Below, in pieces: positions 43,047 through 51,998 of a stretch of DNA of 64,000 bases. Origin of the DNA: M3007 sp041392625. Its GTDB lineage: Bacteria; Bacteroidota; Bacteroidia; Chitinophagales; Saprospiraceae. The stretch's first letter is position 1. Every line of letters starts with the position of its first letter. Position numbers and translations under genes: made by a program. The stretch is taken from positions 62,001 through 126,000 of the forward strand of contig JAWKLR010000007.1 of the NCBI GenBank assembly GCA_041392625.1, given 5' to 3'. The notes beneath the pieces are model-generated. The model saw nothing but the letters and a program-made list of their open reading frames with translations. It had not been told where the DNA came from and searched no databases.

Positions 43047-44609
43047 CTACCGCGTCTTTCGTGGCATTTTGGGATCGTCCCGATACGAGGAGCGGGGGCC
43101 ATCGAAGAACCAGATAAGGGATGCGTTGAATTGATTTAATTTCGAAAATGGCTGTTGTGTTTGACCAAATGAGTCTATTGTATTCATGTTGTTTGCGAGA
43201 TCAAATCGAAAATAGCTCAATAGGCCCATTTGCCACTGAAAACTTAATCTGGAACCAGACTCCCAATTTGCTTCAAAGGGTTCGGGACTTATTCCAGCAT
43301 CCGACAATTCACCATTGGCCGATAATTCAACAACCTGCTGGTTGCTGCGTTTTTGCTTTACTCTGGTCAATTGTGCAATCAGGGTAAACCGTGGAGTTGG
43401 ATATAAGTAAAAGCCAACTCCGAGGTAACTTGACTTTTGGTGGTAATAATCAAATAGGATTCTGCTATCCGGAGATGAATATGGCTGAAGTATATTGAAT
43501 TGGCTGTATTGGCTACCAAATGCGTTAAGTCGAAGGAATGGCCAGGGGATGTAGTTTATTTTGCCTTCGTATGCAAGTTGGTTGTTCTCGCGCTTAAAGT
43601 GAATCCGATTACTCAGGCTTATTTCACCATACACGCGTTTCCGTTTATCCGATTTCCAGTAAATCAGGTTGTCTATGAAAGGTGAAATTTTTCGATAAAA
43701 AGCACTTCCAAACTCATCGTACCGGATAACCGAATACCGCAAAGGGCCTGCAAATCGGGTACCCCAGGTTTGGAAATTGTGATCCAGGCCTTGCAATCGG
43801 AGTGTCCAGTTTCCATACTTGTCTATTTCTGCGAATAAGTCCTCAGGGTGCTGACTCCATTCCGCCCGGATCAATTTATTTTGAAATCGATTGCCTTGTT
43901 TGAACTCCTGCCATTGAATGAAGACAGCGGACCTGTTTGTTGGTTCAATTTGATTAAAGGCGGGGGTATTAAAATTGCTTTGGTATCGGGTATGATTGAA
44001 TCCATAGGTGAACCTTCTGTTTATTCGCGCAAATCTATACACTGAATAATAGGTATTGCTGCTGTCCAGCTCCGGATAAAACTGTTGGTTGAGAAACTGC
44101 TCGGTGCTGAATTCAAATTGGTTGCCAGGGTCCCGAAACTGCATTTTAAGGTTGCCTCCTTTGTCGCCAAAATATGAGCCACCATAAAAATAGTAGGGGG
44201 CAATTTCTACAAATGAATTATTCGGGAAGGTCTGCCGAATATTTACCTGGGTGAAGTTGCTCAAGCCCGTTACCGGAATATAGGACTGTGTTGTGTTGAA
44301 GAAGGAACCTGACTGGTATTTTGCCCGCAACCCATCGTGCAGGCTGTTATAAATGCTCCAACTTAGTCCGCCATTAGTTTGGTGGCTGTATTTGATTTCA
44401 TTGAGACGCCCTCCTCCTTCTATGCCTCTAAAACTTCCAGGAGGGTTTGTTGTGTTTTCTAAGGAATTAAACAGCGGAGTATAAATCGAGGACCGGCGGA
44501 AATTTTGTGAGCCCGTTATGACATACATTTCCTCATCAAATTGCCTGGGAGTTGGTATAGTGCCTCCCAAGACAAACAGATCCATATAGCCATTGTTGTA
44601 TGCAGTCAC
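43047..44609 (-). CDS. DUF5916-like outer-membrane protein, C-terminal part (frame-split)
   Basis: 520 residues starting at a GTG that overlaps the stop of the upstream frame (TAGTG). The sequence is dense in aromatic, alternating segments (SWSIYNSLHDGLRAKYQ, FVEIAPYYFYGGSYFG, LRLNAFGSQYSQFN, YLGVGFYLYPTPRFTLIAQL), as expected for a large beta-barrel, and ends SLIWFFDGPRSSYRDD. With the preceding gene it adds up to about 800 residues, the size of CBM9-like/DUF5916 proteins. The frame stays open upstream of the GTG to about 44693, so the two parts are probably one gene with a frameshift. Its role in the outer membrane is unknown. Confidence 0.65.
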   Translation of the reverse strand: MTAYNNGYMDLFVLGGTIPTPRQFDEEMYVITGSQNFRRSSIYTPLFNSLENTTNPPGSFRGIEGGGRLNEIKYSHQTNGGLSWSIYNSLHDGLRAKYQSGSFFNTTQSYIPVTGLSNFTQVNIRQTFPNNSFVEIAPYYFYGGSYFGDKGGNLKMQFRDPGNQFEFSTEQFLNQQFYPELDSSNTYYSVYRFARINRRFTYGFNHTRYQSNFNTPAFNQIEPTNRSAVFIQWQEFKQGNRFQNKLIRAEWSQHPEDLFAEIDKYGNWTLRLQGLDHNFQTWGTRFAGPLRYSVIRYDEFGSAFYRKISPFIDNLIYWKSDKRKRVYGEISLSNRIHFKRENNQLAYEGKINYIPWPFLRLNAFGSQYSQFNILQPYSSPDSRILFDYYHQKSSYLGVGFYLYPTPRFTLIAQLTRVKQKRSNQQVVELSANGELSDAGISPEPFEANWESGSRLSFQWQMGLLSYFRFDLANNMNTIDSFGQTQQPFSKLNQFNASLIWFFDGPRSSYRDDPKMPRKTR

Positions 44610-45457
44610 TAGGCTGCTACTGGTTTCAGGTATGGATGAAATACTGGATAGTAATGGCTCATGTCGAGGCTGGAGTTAGACCGCCACCCAAGTCGGGCAT
44701 CCATTCCTGTGTTAAATGATCTGTTCCTGTTAAATGCGGTCTCAAATTTGTATTGGTCGTAGTTTGTGTACCATACCAATTGATGACGTGTTTCCTGGCC
44801 AATATTACTTAAGCCATTCAATTCCCCATACTGCCGCTCCCAATCCGATACCAAGGGGTCTTGAGGGCTCCAACTGGAAAGTTCACCCTGGTCGGTATTA
44901 TATCGCTGTACTTGCAGGCCCCAGGTATGCTCTTCCAGGACCGGAAAACGGAGAGAGACAAATGGAATTCGGATTTCTGCCAGCCAGCCATCACTCGTTT
45001 TGATTACCTCCGATTGCCAAACGGCATCAAAGCCTGTAGCCAAACCATCCAGCCCGTGCTTGGCATCTGTTTGCGCTCCGGATGCAGCAACGTAAAATAC
45101 CAGAGAGTTTTGCTGGTCATTCCAGGTGTCGAACGCTAAAGAAATCCATTCGCCAGTGCCCAGCTCATCGCGTTGGGTGCCATCGGCGCGAACGAACTTG
45201 CTGTTGCATTCCACCAGAATAAACAGGGCCAGGTCCGTGTATCCCATGCGAAACTGGGTTGAACCACTTGGCTTTTTACCAAATATTGGCTGACTCGTAA
45301 TGAAATCAGAAGCCACCGGAAGTTGGTTCCACATGGATTCTATTTCGCCGTCGATGTTCGGTGCCTGTTCAAGTTTTTGAATGGGATAACTACGCGTTTG
45401 CTGCCCTATAGCCTGGTAGGCAACGAGGAGAAAAAAAAGATACAGAATGCGTCGCAT
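44609..45457 (-). CDS. CBM9-like/DUF5916 protein, N-terminal part (frame-split)
   Basis: 282 residues with a signal peptide (ILYLFFLLVAYQAIGQQ). A carbohydrate-binding family 9-like domain follows: IDGEIESMWNQLP, DLALFILVECNSK, EWISLAFDTWNDQQNSLVFYVAASGAQTDAK and GWLAEIRIPFVSLRF. LGWRSNSSLDMS near the end is where the family normally enters the barrel domain, but here the frame instead runs about 15 unrelated residues to a stop. The barrel part continues in another frame (43047-44609). A single indel between 44625 and 44690 is the likely cause. Confidence 0.68.
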   Translation of the reverse strand: MRRILYLFFLLVAYQAIGQQTRSYPIQKLEQAPNIDGEIESMWNQLPVASDFITSQPIFGKKPSGSTQFRMGYTDLALFILVECNSKFVRADGTQRDELGTGEWISLAFDTWNDQQNSLVFYVAASGAQTDAKHGLDGLATGFDAVWQSEVIKTSDGWLAEIRIPFVSLRFPVLEEHTWGLQVQRYNTDQGELSSWSPQDPLVSDWERQYGELNGLSNIGQETRHQLVWYTNYDQYKFETAFNRNRSFNTGMDARLGWRSNSSLDMSHYYPVFHPYLKPVAA

Positions 45458-45559
45458 GGTCTTGGTGGTTTTGAGGTTAAAAATATAAATCAGACTGATT
45501 CAAATAGATCAATCAGAACAATGTACATGGGGAAGACATCGACTTAACCATAGAACCGA

Positions 45560-48154
45560 TTACGGATGGGCAACAACGAATTTTTTATTCGCCCATATTT
45601 TTCCTTTGGTTTTGGTAAATGCAACATACACACCGGGTGCCCAGTCGGCAGTGATTACCTGCTCCGGAGAGCGTTGTCCTCCCCGGAAGTCGCGTTTCCA
45701 CAGAACCCGGCCCGACAGATCGCAAATGGAGATCTCTGCTTTTTCCCGGACGGGCAGATTTTCAATAAAAACGTTTACTTCTGAACTTGCTATGCTAGGG
45801 TACAGGTTCAACTCTGGTGCTTTGTCGGAGTCGGGTGTATACGTAGATACATCTGCGCCCAAGTGCAGTGAATCAATCGGAAAAGACTGAATGCTGCGGG
45901 CATGTGTTCCTGCAATGAGGACTTTTGAAATGGGATTGTATTCCATGTCGTATACCGGTACAATTGGCATTCCCGCGCCCAGACGCTCCCATTCATCTCC
46001 GCCGGTGAGGCTACCATATACTCCACCATCTGTAGCGACAAACAGGATGGAATCCTGATGGCCTGGCAGGATGATTATATCGTTTACAGCAAAGGCTGGG
46101 AGGTTTCCGCCAATGGGTGTCCAGGTTTGTCCCTGATCATCCGAGCGGTGGACATGCGCTTGAAAATCGTTGGATTTGTATCCTGTGTGGGTTACAAATA
46201 CCCGGTCCGGGTTGCTTGGCGAGCCTTTTACTGAGGAAACATAGCGTTCCGGCAAACCGGATGTGATGTTAGTCCAGGATTCTGTGAGCGGGTTTCCTTT
46301 CCACACATTGCCATCGGTTGTACCGACGTATAGAATATCCGGATCAAGCGGGCTCTCATTCAGTGTGCTGATCGTGTGAAAATTGGAGCCGAATACAATG
46401 CCGTCGGTCAGATCCGGACTCACCGCTCCCCACTGCGGCAAATGGCCATATGAAGCATACACCCGATAGGTGCCGGTAAACATGTAATTGGGATCGTGTT
46501 GACTAATAATGTACGGTGCATCCCAGTGGCGGCGGTCATCCGGGTCGATGCCACTGGTGGCATCCTCAAACCAGTCGCCTCCGTTGGTGGTTCCGACGAT
46601 GTTTCCATTTTGCCATTCAGCATAAAAAACATCGGGGTTGTCGGGGTGGAAGGCCGGCTGGAAGCCATCGCCACCGTAATAGCGATACCAGTCATTTATC
46701 TGATCGGAATTGCCGGTGAGCGTTCCGTTATCCTGGGCACCCCCATAATAATCCAGGGGCAGGAAGGGATTGTAGGCTACCCGGTAAAACTGGGTCGCAG
46801 GAATTTGTTCTGCTTTTGACCAGGTGTCTCCATTGTTTAGCGTTTGGTACATGCCGCCGTCGGTTCCAATATAGATGGTGCCATCAGGCTTGAATCCCAT
46901 TGCATGGTGGTCCACATGAACTCCTGCATTGTTAGAAATGGCATTGCCCCAGGTGATGCCACCATCCTGACTGCGCTGACTGCGAACACCAAGGAGCCAA
47001 ATGTCTTGCGGGTTGTACGGATTGAAATAGAGTTTGCCAAAATACCAGGCAAAGCTGCTCTGAAAATTGTCATTTAAGCCCTGGGTGACTTTCTCTTCCC
47101 AGGTGTTGCCACCGTCCAGTGTTTCCCAAAGGCCCCGATAGGAAAGGTTGGTTCCGGCATAAGTAGCCAATACATGGTTTCCGTTTTGCGGGTTAATCGC
47201 CAGACCAATCCGGCTGTTGTTGTCGATGGGAAGTCCGCCTTCAAGCATGGTCCAGTTTGCTCCGGCATCACTTGTTTTCCAGATACGGGCATTTGCTCCG
47301 GATACCAGACTTTCCTGGTTGTTACGGATGCGATCCCACATGGCAACAAAGAGCACATTGGGATCGTTGGGCGACATCTCCAGATCAATGGCACCGCACT
47401 CCTCACTTACAAAATGGATTTGGGTCCAACTGGCTCCGCCATCGGTAGTTTTATATACTCCACGGTTGTTGTCGCGCTCAAATGGCAAACCCATAGTAGC
47501 TGCATAAAGCGTCTGAGGGTTGGCGGGGTCTACGATGATTTGGGTAACGATGTGAGTTTCTTCAAGTCCGATGTGCTCCCAGTTGGTACCACCGTCCGTA
47601 CTCTTCCAAATACCATCACCAATAAAGGGGTAGCCTGAAATATTGGGGTCGCCGGTACCAACATACACCGTTTGTGGATCGGAAGGGTCAAGCACAATGG
47701 TTCCGATGGAAAGAAAAGGCTGATCGTCAAAAACGGGTTCCCAATCATTGCCACCATTGCTGGTTTTCCATACACCTCCTGCAGAGTATCCTGCATACAT
47801 GATATTGGGATTGTCCGGATGAATGGCCATGGTATTGATGCGGGCGCCGATATTTCCGGGTCCTTGGACAGTCCAGGGAGCGGAAAATCCGGTATAACCT
47901 CTGGGGCGTGCTGCGGCATTTTGCAGCTGTGTTTCCCGGATGGCTTCGGTATATACCTCGATGTCAGGTTTAAAGTCGGGATATTCGCGCAGGGTATAAA
48001 ACAACTCATTGGGCCAAAGTCCAGGACCTTTTGCCTCTTCTTCGCCCTGCTCATTGCGGGTAGCAATTACAACGGCTAGAATGACCAAAGCCATTAGTCC
48101 CATTAGCAGGATGGTGCCCGTTGAGAAGGGCTTTCGTTCATTGCGCTCAAACAT
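45560..48154 (-). CDS. BNR/sortilin-type propeller protein with T9SS domain
   Basis: 864 residues. An N-terminal hydrophobic segment (about 11-33, TGTILLMGLMALVILAVVIA) follows a charged start and may act as a long signal or anchor. The body holds many Asp-box-type repeats (KTSNGGNDWEPV, KSTDGGTNWEHI, KTTDGGASWTQI, KTSDAGANWTML, RSDDQGQTWTPI), each with a preceding DPxNPxxxYxG strand, as in VPS10/sortilin-like and sialidase-type propellers. The C-terminus (LNLYPSIASSEVNVFIENL to KKFVVAHP) is a T9SS sorting domain. Function is probably extracellular binding or glycan-related, but no catalytic residues can be assigned. Confidence 0.85.
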   Translation of the reverse strand: MFERNERKPFSTGTILLMGLMALVILAVVIATRNEQGEEEAKGPGLWPNELFYTLREYPDFKPDIEVYTEAIRETQLQNAAARPRGYTGFSAPWTVQGPGNIGARINTMAIHPDNPNIMYAGYSAGGVWKTSNGGNDWEPVFDDQPFLSIGTIVLDPSDPQTVYVGTGDPNISGYPFIGDGIWKSTDGGTNWEHIGLEETHIVTQIIVDPANPQTLYAATMGLPFERDNNRGVYKTTDGGASWTQIHFVSEECGAIDLEMSPNDPNVLFVAMWDRIRNNQESLVSGANARIWKTSDAGANWTMLEGGLPIDNNSRIGLAINPQNGNHVLATYAGTNLSYRGLWETLDGGNTWEEKVTQGLNDNFQSSFAWYFGKLYFNPYNPQDIWLLGVRSQRSQDGGITWGNAISNNAGVHVDHHAMGFKPDGTIYIGTDGGMYQTLNNGDTWSKAEQIPATQFYRVAYNPFLPLDYYGGAQDNGTLTGNSDQINDWYRYYGGDGFQPAFHPDNPDVFYAEWQNGNIVGTTNGGDWFEDATSGIDPDDRRHWDAPYIISQHDPNYMFTGTYRVYASYGHLPQWGAVSPDLTDGIVFGSNFHTISTLNESPLDPDILYVGTTDGNVWKGNPLTESWTNITSGLPERYVSSVKGSPSNPDRVFVTHTGYKSNDFQAHVHRSDDQGQTWTPIGGNLPAFAVNDIIILPGHQDSILFVATDGGVYGSLTGGDEWERLGAGMPIVPVYDMEYNPISKVLIAGTHARSIQSFPIDSLHLGADVSTYTPDSDKAPELNLYPSIASSEVNVFIENLPVREKAEISICDLSGRVLWKRDFRGGQRSPEQVITADWAPGVYVAFTKTKGKIWANKKFVVAHP

Positions 48155-48287
48155 AGTTCCGGTACCTGATTGAATTTTGGAGAATATGCGTTTGTCTTTC
48201 AGCTAAAATAGGTTTATTTCAGGAAGCTTGGTAATAAAACCTTTTGTCTGTATCGCAATTGCTAATTTTAGAGGAATCGTTGAGAGT

Positions 48288-48315
48288 GGTCAGCGGTCAG
48301 TAGTCAGTAGTCAGA
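48288..48315 (+). repeat. Heptanucleotide tandem repeat
   Basis: About four units of a 7-mer: GGTCAGC, GGTCAGT, AGTCAGT, AGTCAGA. A second 7-mer pair, AAGTGAT twice, occurs at 48421-48434. The form recalls the short tandemly repeated sequences described in cyanobacterial genomes. Confidence 0.7.
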
Positions 48316-48320
48316 AAATT

Positions 48321-48597
48321 GATGATTTGTTGATGCGCCCCTGGCGGGGCTTGGATGATTTGATGATATTGTTTATTCGTTTAGTTCGCCTCTGCGAGGC
48401 TTTGTTTATGCAGAAGTAGTAAGTGATAAGTGATAAATTGACTTGAAACATGTCAAAAATATACTTACTGCTTTTCACTTACTACTTCTATATCAACAAA
48501 TAAACAAGGGTAAGCGCAGCGTCCCGAATAAACAAGGCGCGCAGCGCCGAATAAACATCAACTTATCAACCAAGCCCGAAGGGCGTATCAACAAATC
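48321..48597. repeat. Hairpin mosaic repeat, array 2
   Basis: Contains GATGATTTGTTGATG, then CGCCCCTGGCGGGGC, TTGGATGATTTGATGAT (48321-48367); TTGTTTATTC with CGCCTCTGCGAGGC and TTTGTTTATG (48369-48409); the inverted 68-bp block shared with array 1 (48494-48562); and an inverted unit ATCAAC, CAAGCCCGAAGGGCG, TATCAACAAATC (48563-48597). Inside it AGAAGTAGTAAGTGA (48412-48426) pairs with TCACTTACTACTTCT, the right arm ending at 48489. Confidence 0.75.
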
Positions 48598-48611
48598 ACC
48601 AGATAAAGAAA

Positions 48612-49314
48612 TCAGTCTCCATCCAGGAACAAACTAGCAAGGACTTCCTTCTTTTTGGATCGGGATACCGGGATGCGGTTTTGCCCGATGATCAGGCAGT
48701 CGCCATCCATTTTTGTTACCGCGTTGCAGGCAATTATGAAGGATTTATGCACGCGCAGAAAGAAGGTATCGGGAAGCAGTTCTTCCATTTTCGACATGCG
48801 TTCCAGCGTTACGTATGTTTCTTCCCGGGTGTGAATTTTGACATACTCTTTCCAACCTTCTATGTACCGAATATCTGATAAGACTACTCGAACCCATTGG
48901 CGGTCTGCTTTTACGGTTATGGAGCCTTCCGGACCAGCAGTTGTCTGTCCTTCATTTTTTACTTGCAGGGCGGTCCGGGCTTTTGGAGTGCTTGCTGTAG
49001 ACGCTCCTGTGAGAAGGGCTTCAACAGGTAATCAATGGCATCCAAATCAAATGCTTCGTGTGCATATTGGGTGTAGGCGGTAGTAAAATTGTGGTGGGCT
49101 TTTGGGAAATACTGCGCAGCAACTTTACGCCACTTAGCAGGGGCATCTGGATGTCTAAAAATAAGAGGTCAACTTCGTTGGCGTTGAGATATTCAATGGC
49201 TGCAATCGGGCTTTTACACTTGCCTACAACCTCCATATCCGGCTCGCTGCTGAGGTGTTTTTCCAGCAATGCCAGGGCAAAATATTCATCGTCGACTAAC
49301 AGGCATTTGATCAT
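48612..49314 (-). pseudogene. LytTR-family response regulator with two frameshifts
   Basis: A LytR/AlgR-type regulator spread over three frames. The receiver part (IKCLLVDDEYFALALLEKHL, phosphoacceptor in LLFLDIQMP) runs from 49314. Near 49084 one base is missing, after which another frame gives TAYTQYAHEAFDLDAIDYLLKPF. Near 48981-48984 one base is missing from a T-run (A-run on the coding strand), after which the LytTR DNA-binding domain follows (VKADRQWVRVVLSDIRYIEGW, then FFLRVHKSFIIACNAV). Restoring both bases gives a normal protein of about 235 residues. It pairs with the histidine kinase upstream. Either a decayed gene or sequence error. Confidence 0.8.
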
Positions 49315-49364
49315 AGCCTAAGGTTGAATAGTTGATTAAGGTGCTCGCAAAACTCTGGATGCAC

Positions 49365-50406
49365 CTAGTTTAATAAAACCAGTTCAGCTACAAAAAGCCG
49401 ATCGTTGATCTTGGTTTGGAACCGGTGTTTGTTCGGGTAGTTCAAAGCCAGGCGCTTTCGGATATTTGATAGTCCGACTCCTCCCTGCTGGTCTTTTTGT
49501 GTATCGTCCGGGTCAAAGGTGTTGCTTACTGTAACATACAGCGCATCCTTGGATGATTCGATTTCAAACCGCAGTTTTCCATCGGGGTTGCTCAACAGGT
49601 CTCCGTGCTTAACTGCATTTTCAACCAAGGGCAAAAGCAGCATCGGTTCGATGAACTGATCGGCCTCAATTCCCTTTTGCTGGATTTCGATCTTGCAAGG
49701 GATTTTCTGCCTGCAGTTCAAATAAGTCCAGGTAGGCCCGGACCTGGTCGATTTCCCGAGATAAACTGATTTTTTCCGATTGTCCATCGTAGGTAACATA
49801 GCGCAACAGATCGCTCAGCCGCAAAACCATATCGGGCGTTTTTGGGTGCTGGAGGGATGCCGCAGCGTAAATGTTGTTGAGGGTATTGAACAGGAAATGG
49901 GGATTGATTTGTGCTTTTAAAAAATTCAATTGCGCTTCGGTGTTTCTGGCGCGTAGTTCCTTGTTTTGAATCTCAAGCATGTACCGGTTTTCCAGAAATT
50001 GGTACAAGGCACTGAAAACAAGCATCAGGAAGTACACCGAAAGAAACACGACAAAAATCATCCAGCCTCCGTCTCTCGGAAGGCGGTTGTGCGTGAAAAT
50101 AGTTCCACCAAACAAGTTCAATTCGGCCCAGGTACGCAAACCGGCCATTCCTATCCAAAATGGAATTGTGAGTGCTGCCCAGGTTTTGTATTTCCCTTTT
50201 TCCAAAAACCGGTTTACCAATACTTTGGCATTGAAATAAAAAAGGACAGCCAAGAAACAGTTGTTCATTGTGGTGCGGCCCAGCGCCTCTTTCCATCCTG
50301 TTATGCCGTTGAGCATGAGAAAAAACACGCCAAAAGCAAGGCCCCAGCCGGTGAGGTGGGTCACCAACCGGCCGCGGCCGCTCAATAAAGTATTTACAAA
50401 TGACAT
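49365..50406 (-). pseudogene. LytS-type sensor histidine kinase with one frameshift
   Basis: About 345 residues across two frames. From the ATG at 50406 come roughly four membrane helices, a coiled segment (ENRYMLEIQNKELRARNTEA) and the HisKA-like motif AQINPHFLFNTLNNIYA. The frame then breaks near 49703-49706 in a T-run (A-run on the coding strand). The other frame continues IPCKIEIQQKGIEADQFIEPMLLLPLVENAVKHG and the ATP-lid GGVGLSNIRKRL to 49365. It is followed by the LytTR regulator, 50 bp away, as is usual for this pair. Single-base gain or two-base loss explains the break. Confidence 0.8.
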
Positions 50407-50420
50407 GCTCTTGTCTGTTG

Positions 50421-51998
50421 TTATTTTGATCTCTGGACCACCAGGCGTTTAATGCCCACAACCCGGTTCCTGTGCAAAATACGAACAAAATAAATTCCTT
50501 CCGGCAGATGCCCGACGTTCAGGAGTTTCTGCTGGGTGCCGGGAGGTAAGGTACGGCTCCCGGAGCTGGTTTGTACAATGCTTCCTGAGGCATCCACCAA
50601 ATCAATCTGGTATTGATCTGTTTCAAGGACAGAAAATTGAAGCGTGGTATTGCTAGTTGCCGGATTGGGAGCAAGTTGAATATGCTCCACGACCGGATTA
50701 TCAGGCCTCAGCACAGCGGAACTCAGTAAGGTACTGTCAAGCAAGATGTTTTCATCACCTGTTTCGTAGCCCATAAATGTAAAATAGACCAGCATCATTT
50801 CATCCGTTGTCGCCTCCCCTTCGCTTACATCCACAGGGGGAAAACTGGGGTTGTTCGGGTTTCCACTGGTGTTGTCGTATTCTGCAAATGCATGGAGTGT
50901 AGTTCCGGCCGGGAGTGTCTGGATGTATTGAAACATATACCTTCCCTGCCAATGAAAATCCCATTCGGGGATGCGTATCAATGGGACTGTATCCCCAGCC
51001 GGCGTTACCGCAAAACTGGTGATGGAGCGCCCGATCAGGTGCATGTGGGGTGCCACTCCCAAAACAGAGGCTTTTATCGGAATGGTAAATTTTGCATGAT
51101 ACGTTTTAATACTGTCAGCAGGGATGTAAAGAGGGTAGTCTTGCAAGGATATTGGCGTGTGATTTAATACCGGCGCCATTCGAACCTCCCGGATGCCGTT
51201 GGTACCATCGGTATAAAACAGGTTGACCGTAGTGGCCTCGCTCAAGCCCACTGCTTCTCCCGGAAAATGGGTTTGCAAAACCAGGCTGGAGCCGGCATGG
51301 AGTTTTATCCCCATTGATTCCGGCAACAACTGGGGCCTGGAACCGGGCACCCAGGCTCCAACCAGTCGGGCACCCTGCACGCCAATTCCACCAAAACTGA
51401 CATAGCCGGGCTCTGGTGTCTGGGCATCCAGGTCGCTGGAAATTCCGGTTGTGTCTTCAAAAATAAGCACGTGGTGAACAGCTTCATGGTTGCCGGGAAT
51501 CACCTCAATGCCCCGCAGGTAGGCATCCTCCAGTAAGCCGGATGGCATTACAAAACACCGGTATTCATCTTCGGTAGAAGTCAGGGTATAATATGGAGTA
51601 AGCAACACATTATCTGCTTGTCCAATTTCAGAACCCTGGAGGAACACCGGATCTTCCGGCGCCTGCGACATATCGCCGGCCGGAGCACCCTGCTCGACCC
51701 ATTCTGAAATTGCAAGGATTTCGGCATCGGTCAGTACATTTTCACCCACATAGTGTCGGTATTCCGGGTCTGCTTTCCAGGGTGGCATCTGGCGTTCTTC
51801 TGTCATATACCGGATGCCATACCGGTTTGAATATGCATTTCCATAGCCGATCAGGGAAAAGTGCCCGATACCATCGTCCCGGTGACAACTGACGCAATGT
51901 TCGTAAAGGATTGGAGCAATGTCGGTAGCCCAATCAATCGTCTGTGCTCCAAGTACAAGCGGAGCACAGAAACAGAGAATTAACAGGATTTTTTTCAT
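50421..51998 (-). CDS. Secreted cytochrome c / copper monooxygenase-like protein with T9SS domain
   Basis: 525 residues. Signal peptide (LLILCFCAPLVLGAQ), then a cytochrome c-like segment with haem motif CVSCH (Cys35-His39) and ISEWVEQGAP. The middle resembles type II copper ascorbate-dependent monooxygenases (PHM-like): NHEAVHHVLIFED (His-His), THFPG, GVAPHMHLIGRS (His-x-His) and EWDFHWQGRY. The C-terminus (APNPATSNTTLQFSV to RLVVQ) is a T9SS sorting domain. The product should be a surface or secreted oxidoreductase. It overlaps the hydroxylase gene by ATGA and precedes the kinase by 14 bp. Confidence 0.83.
   Translation of the reverse strand: MKKILLILCFCAPLVLGAQTIDWATDIAPILYEHCVSCHRDDGIGHFSLIGYGNAYSNRYGIRYMTEERQMPPWKADPEYRHYVGENVLTDAEILAISEWVEQGAPAGDMSQAPEDPVFLQGSEIGQADNVLLTPYYTLTSTEDEYRCFVMPSGLLEDAYLRGIEVIPGNHEAVHHVLIFEDTTGISSDLDAQTPEPGYVSFGGIGVQGARLVGAWVPGSRPQLLPESMGIKLHAGSSLVLQTHFPGEAVGLSEATTVNLFYTDGTNGIREVRMAPVLNHTPISLQDYPLYIPADSIKTYHAKFTIPIKASVLGVAPHMHLIGRSITSFAVTPAGDTVPLIRIPEWDFHWQGRYMFQYIQTLPAGTTLHAFAEYDNTSGNPNNPSFPPVDVSEGEATTDEMMLVYFTFMGYETGDENILLDSTLLSSAVLRPDNPVVEHIQLAPNPATSNTTLQFSVLETDQYQIDLVDASGSIVQTSSGSRTLPPGTQQKLLNVGHLPEGIYFVRILHRNRVVGIKRLVVQRSK

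Larger units (their letters stand above)
48155..48611. other. Repeat-filled intergenic region between BNR gene and LytTR regulator
   Basis: About 450 bases without a supported gene. From 48284 on it is almost entirely repeats: heptamer tandem repeats, hairpin mosaic array 2 and a long inverted repeat (separate entries). Short open frames here translate the repeats and do not look like proteins. Confidence 0.6.

Noticed and set aside
43047..48154. The block between the hairpin arrays as a new defence or mobile system
   Set aside because: Its genes are outer-membrane and T9SS propeller types with no nuclease, recombinase, helicase or toxin motif; only the bracketing repeats are unusual.
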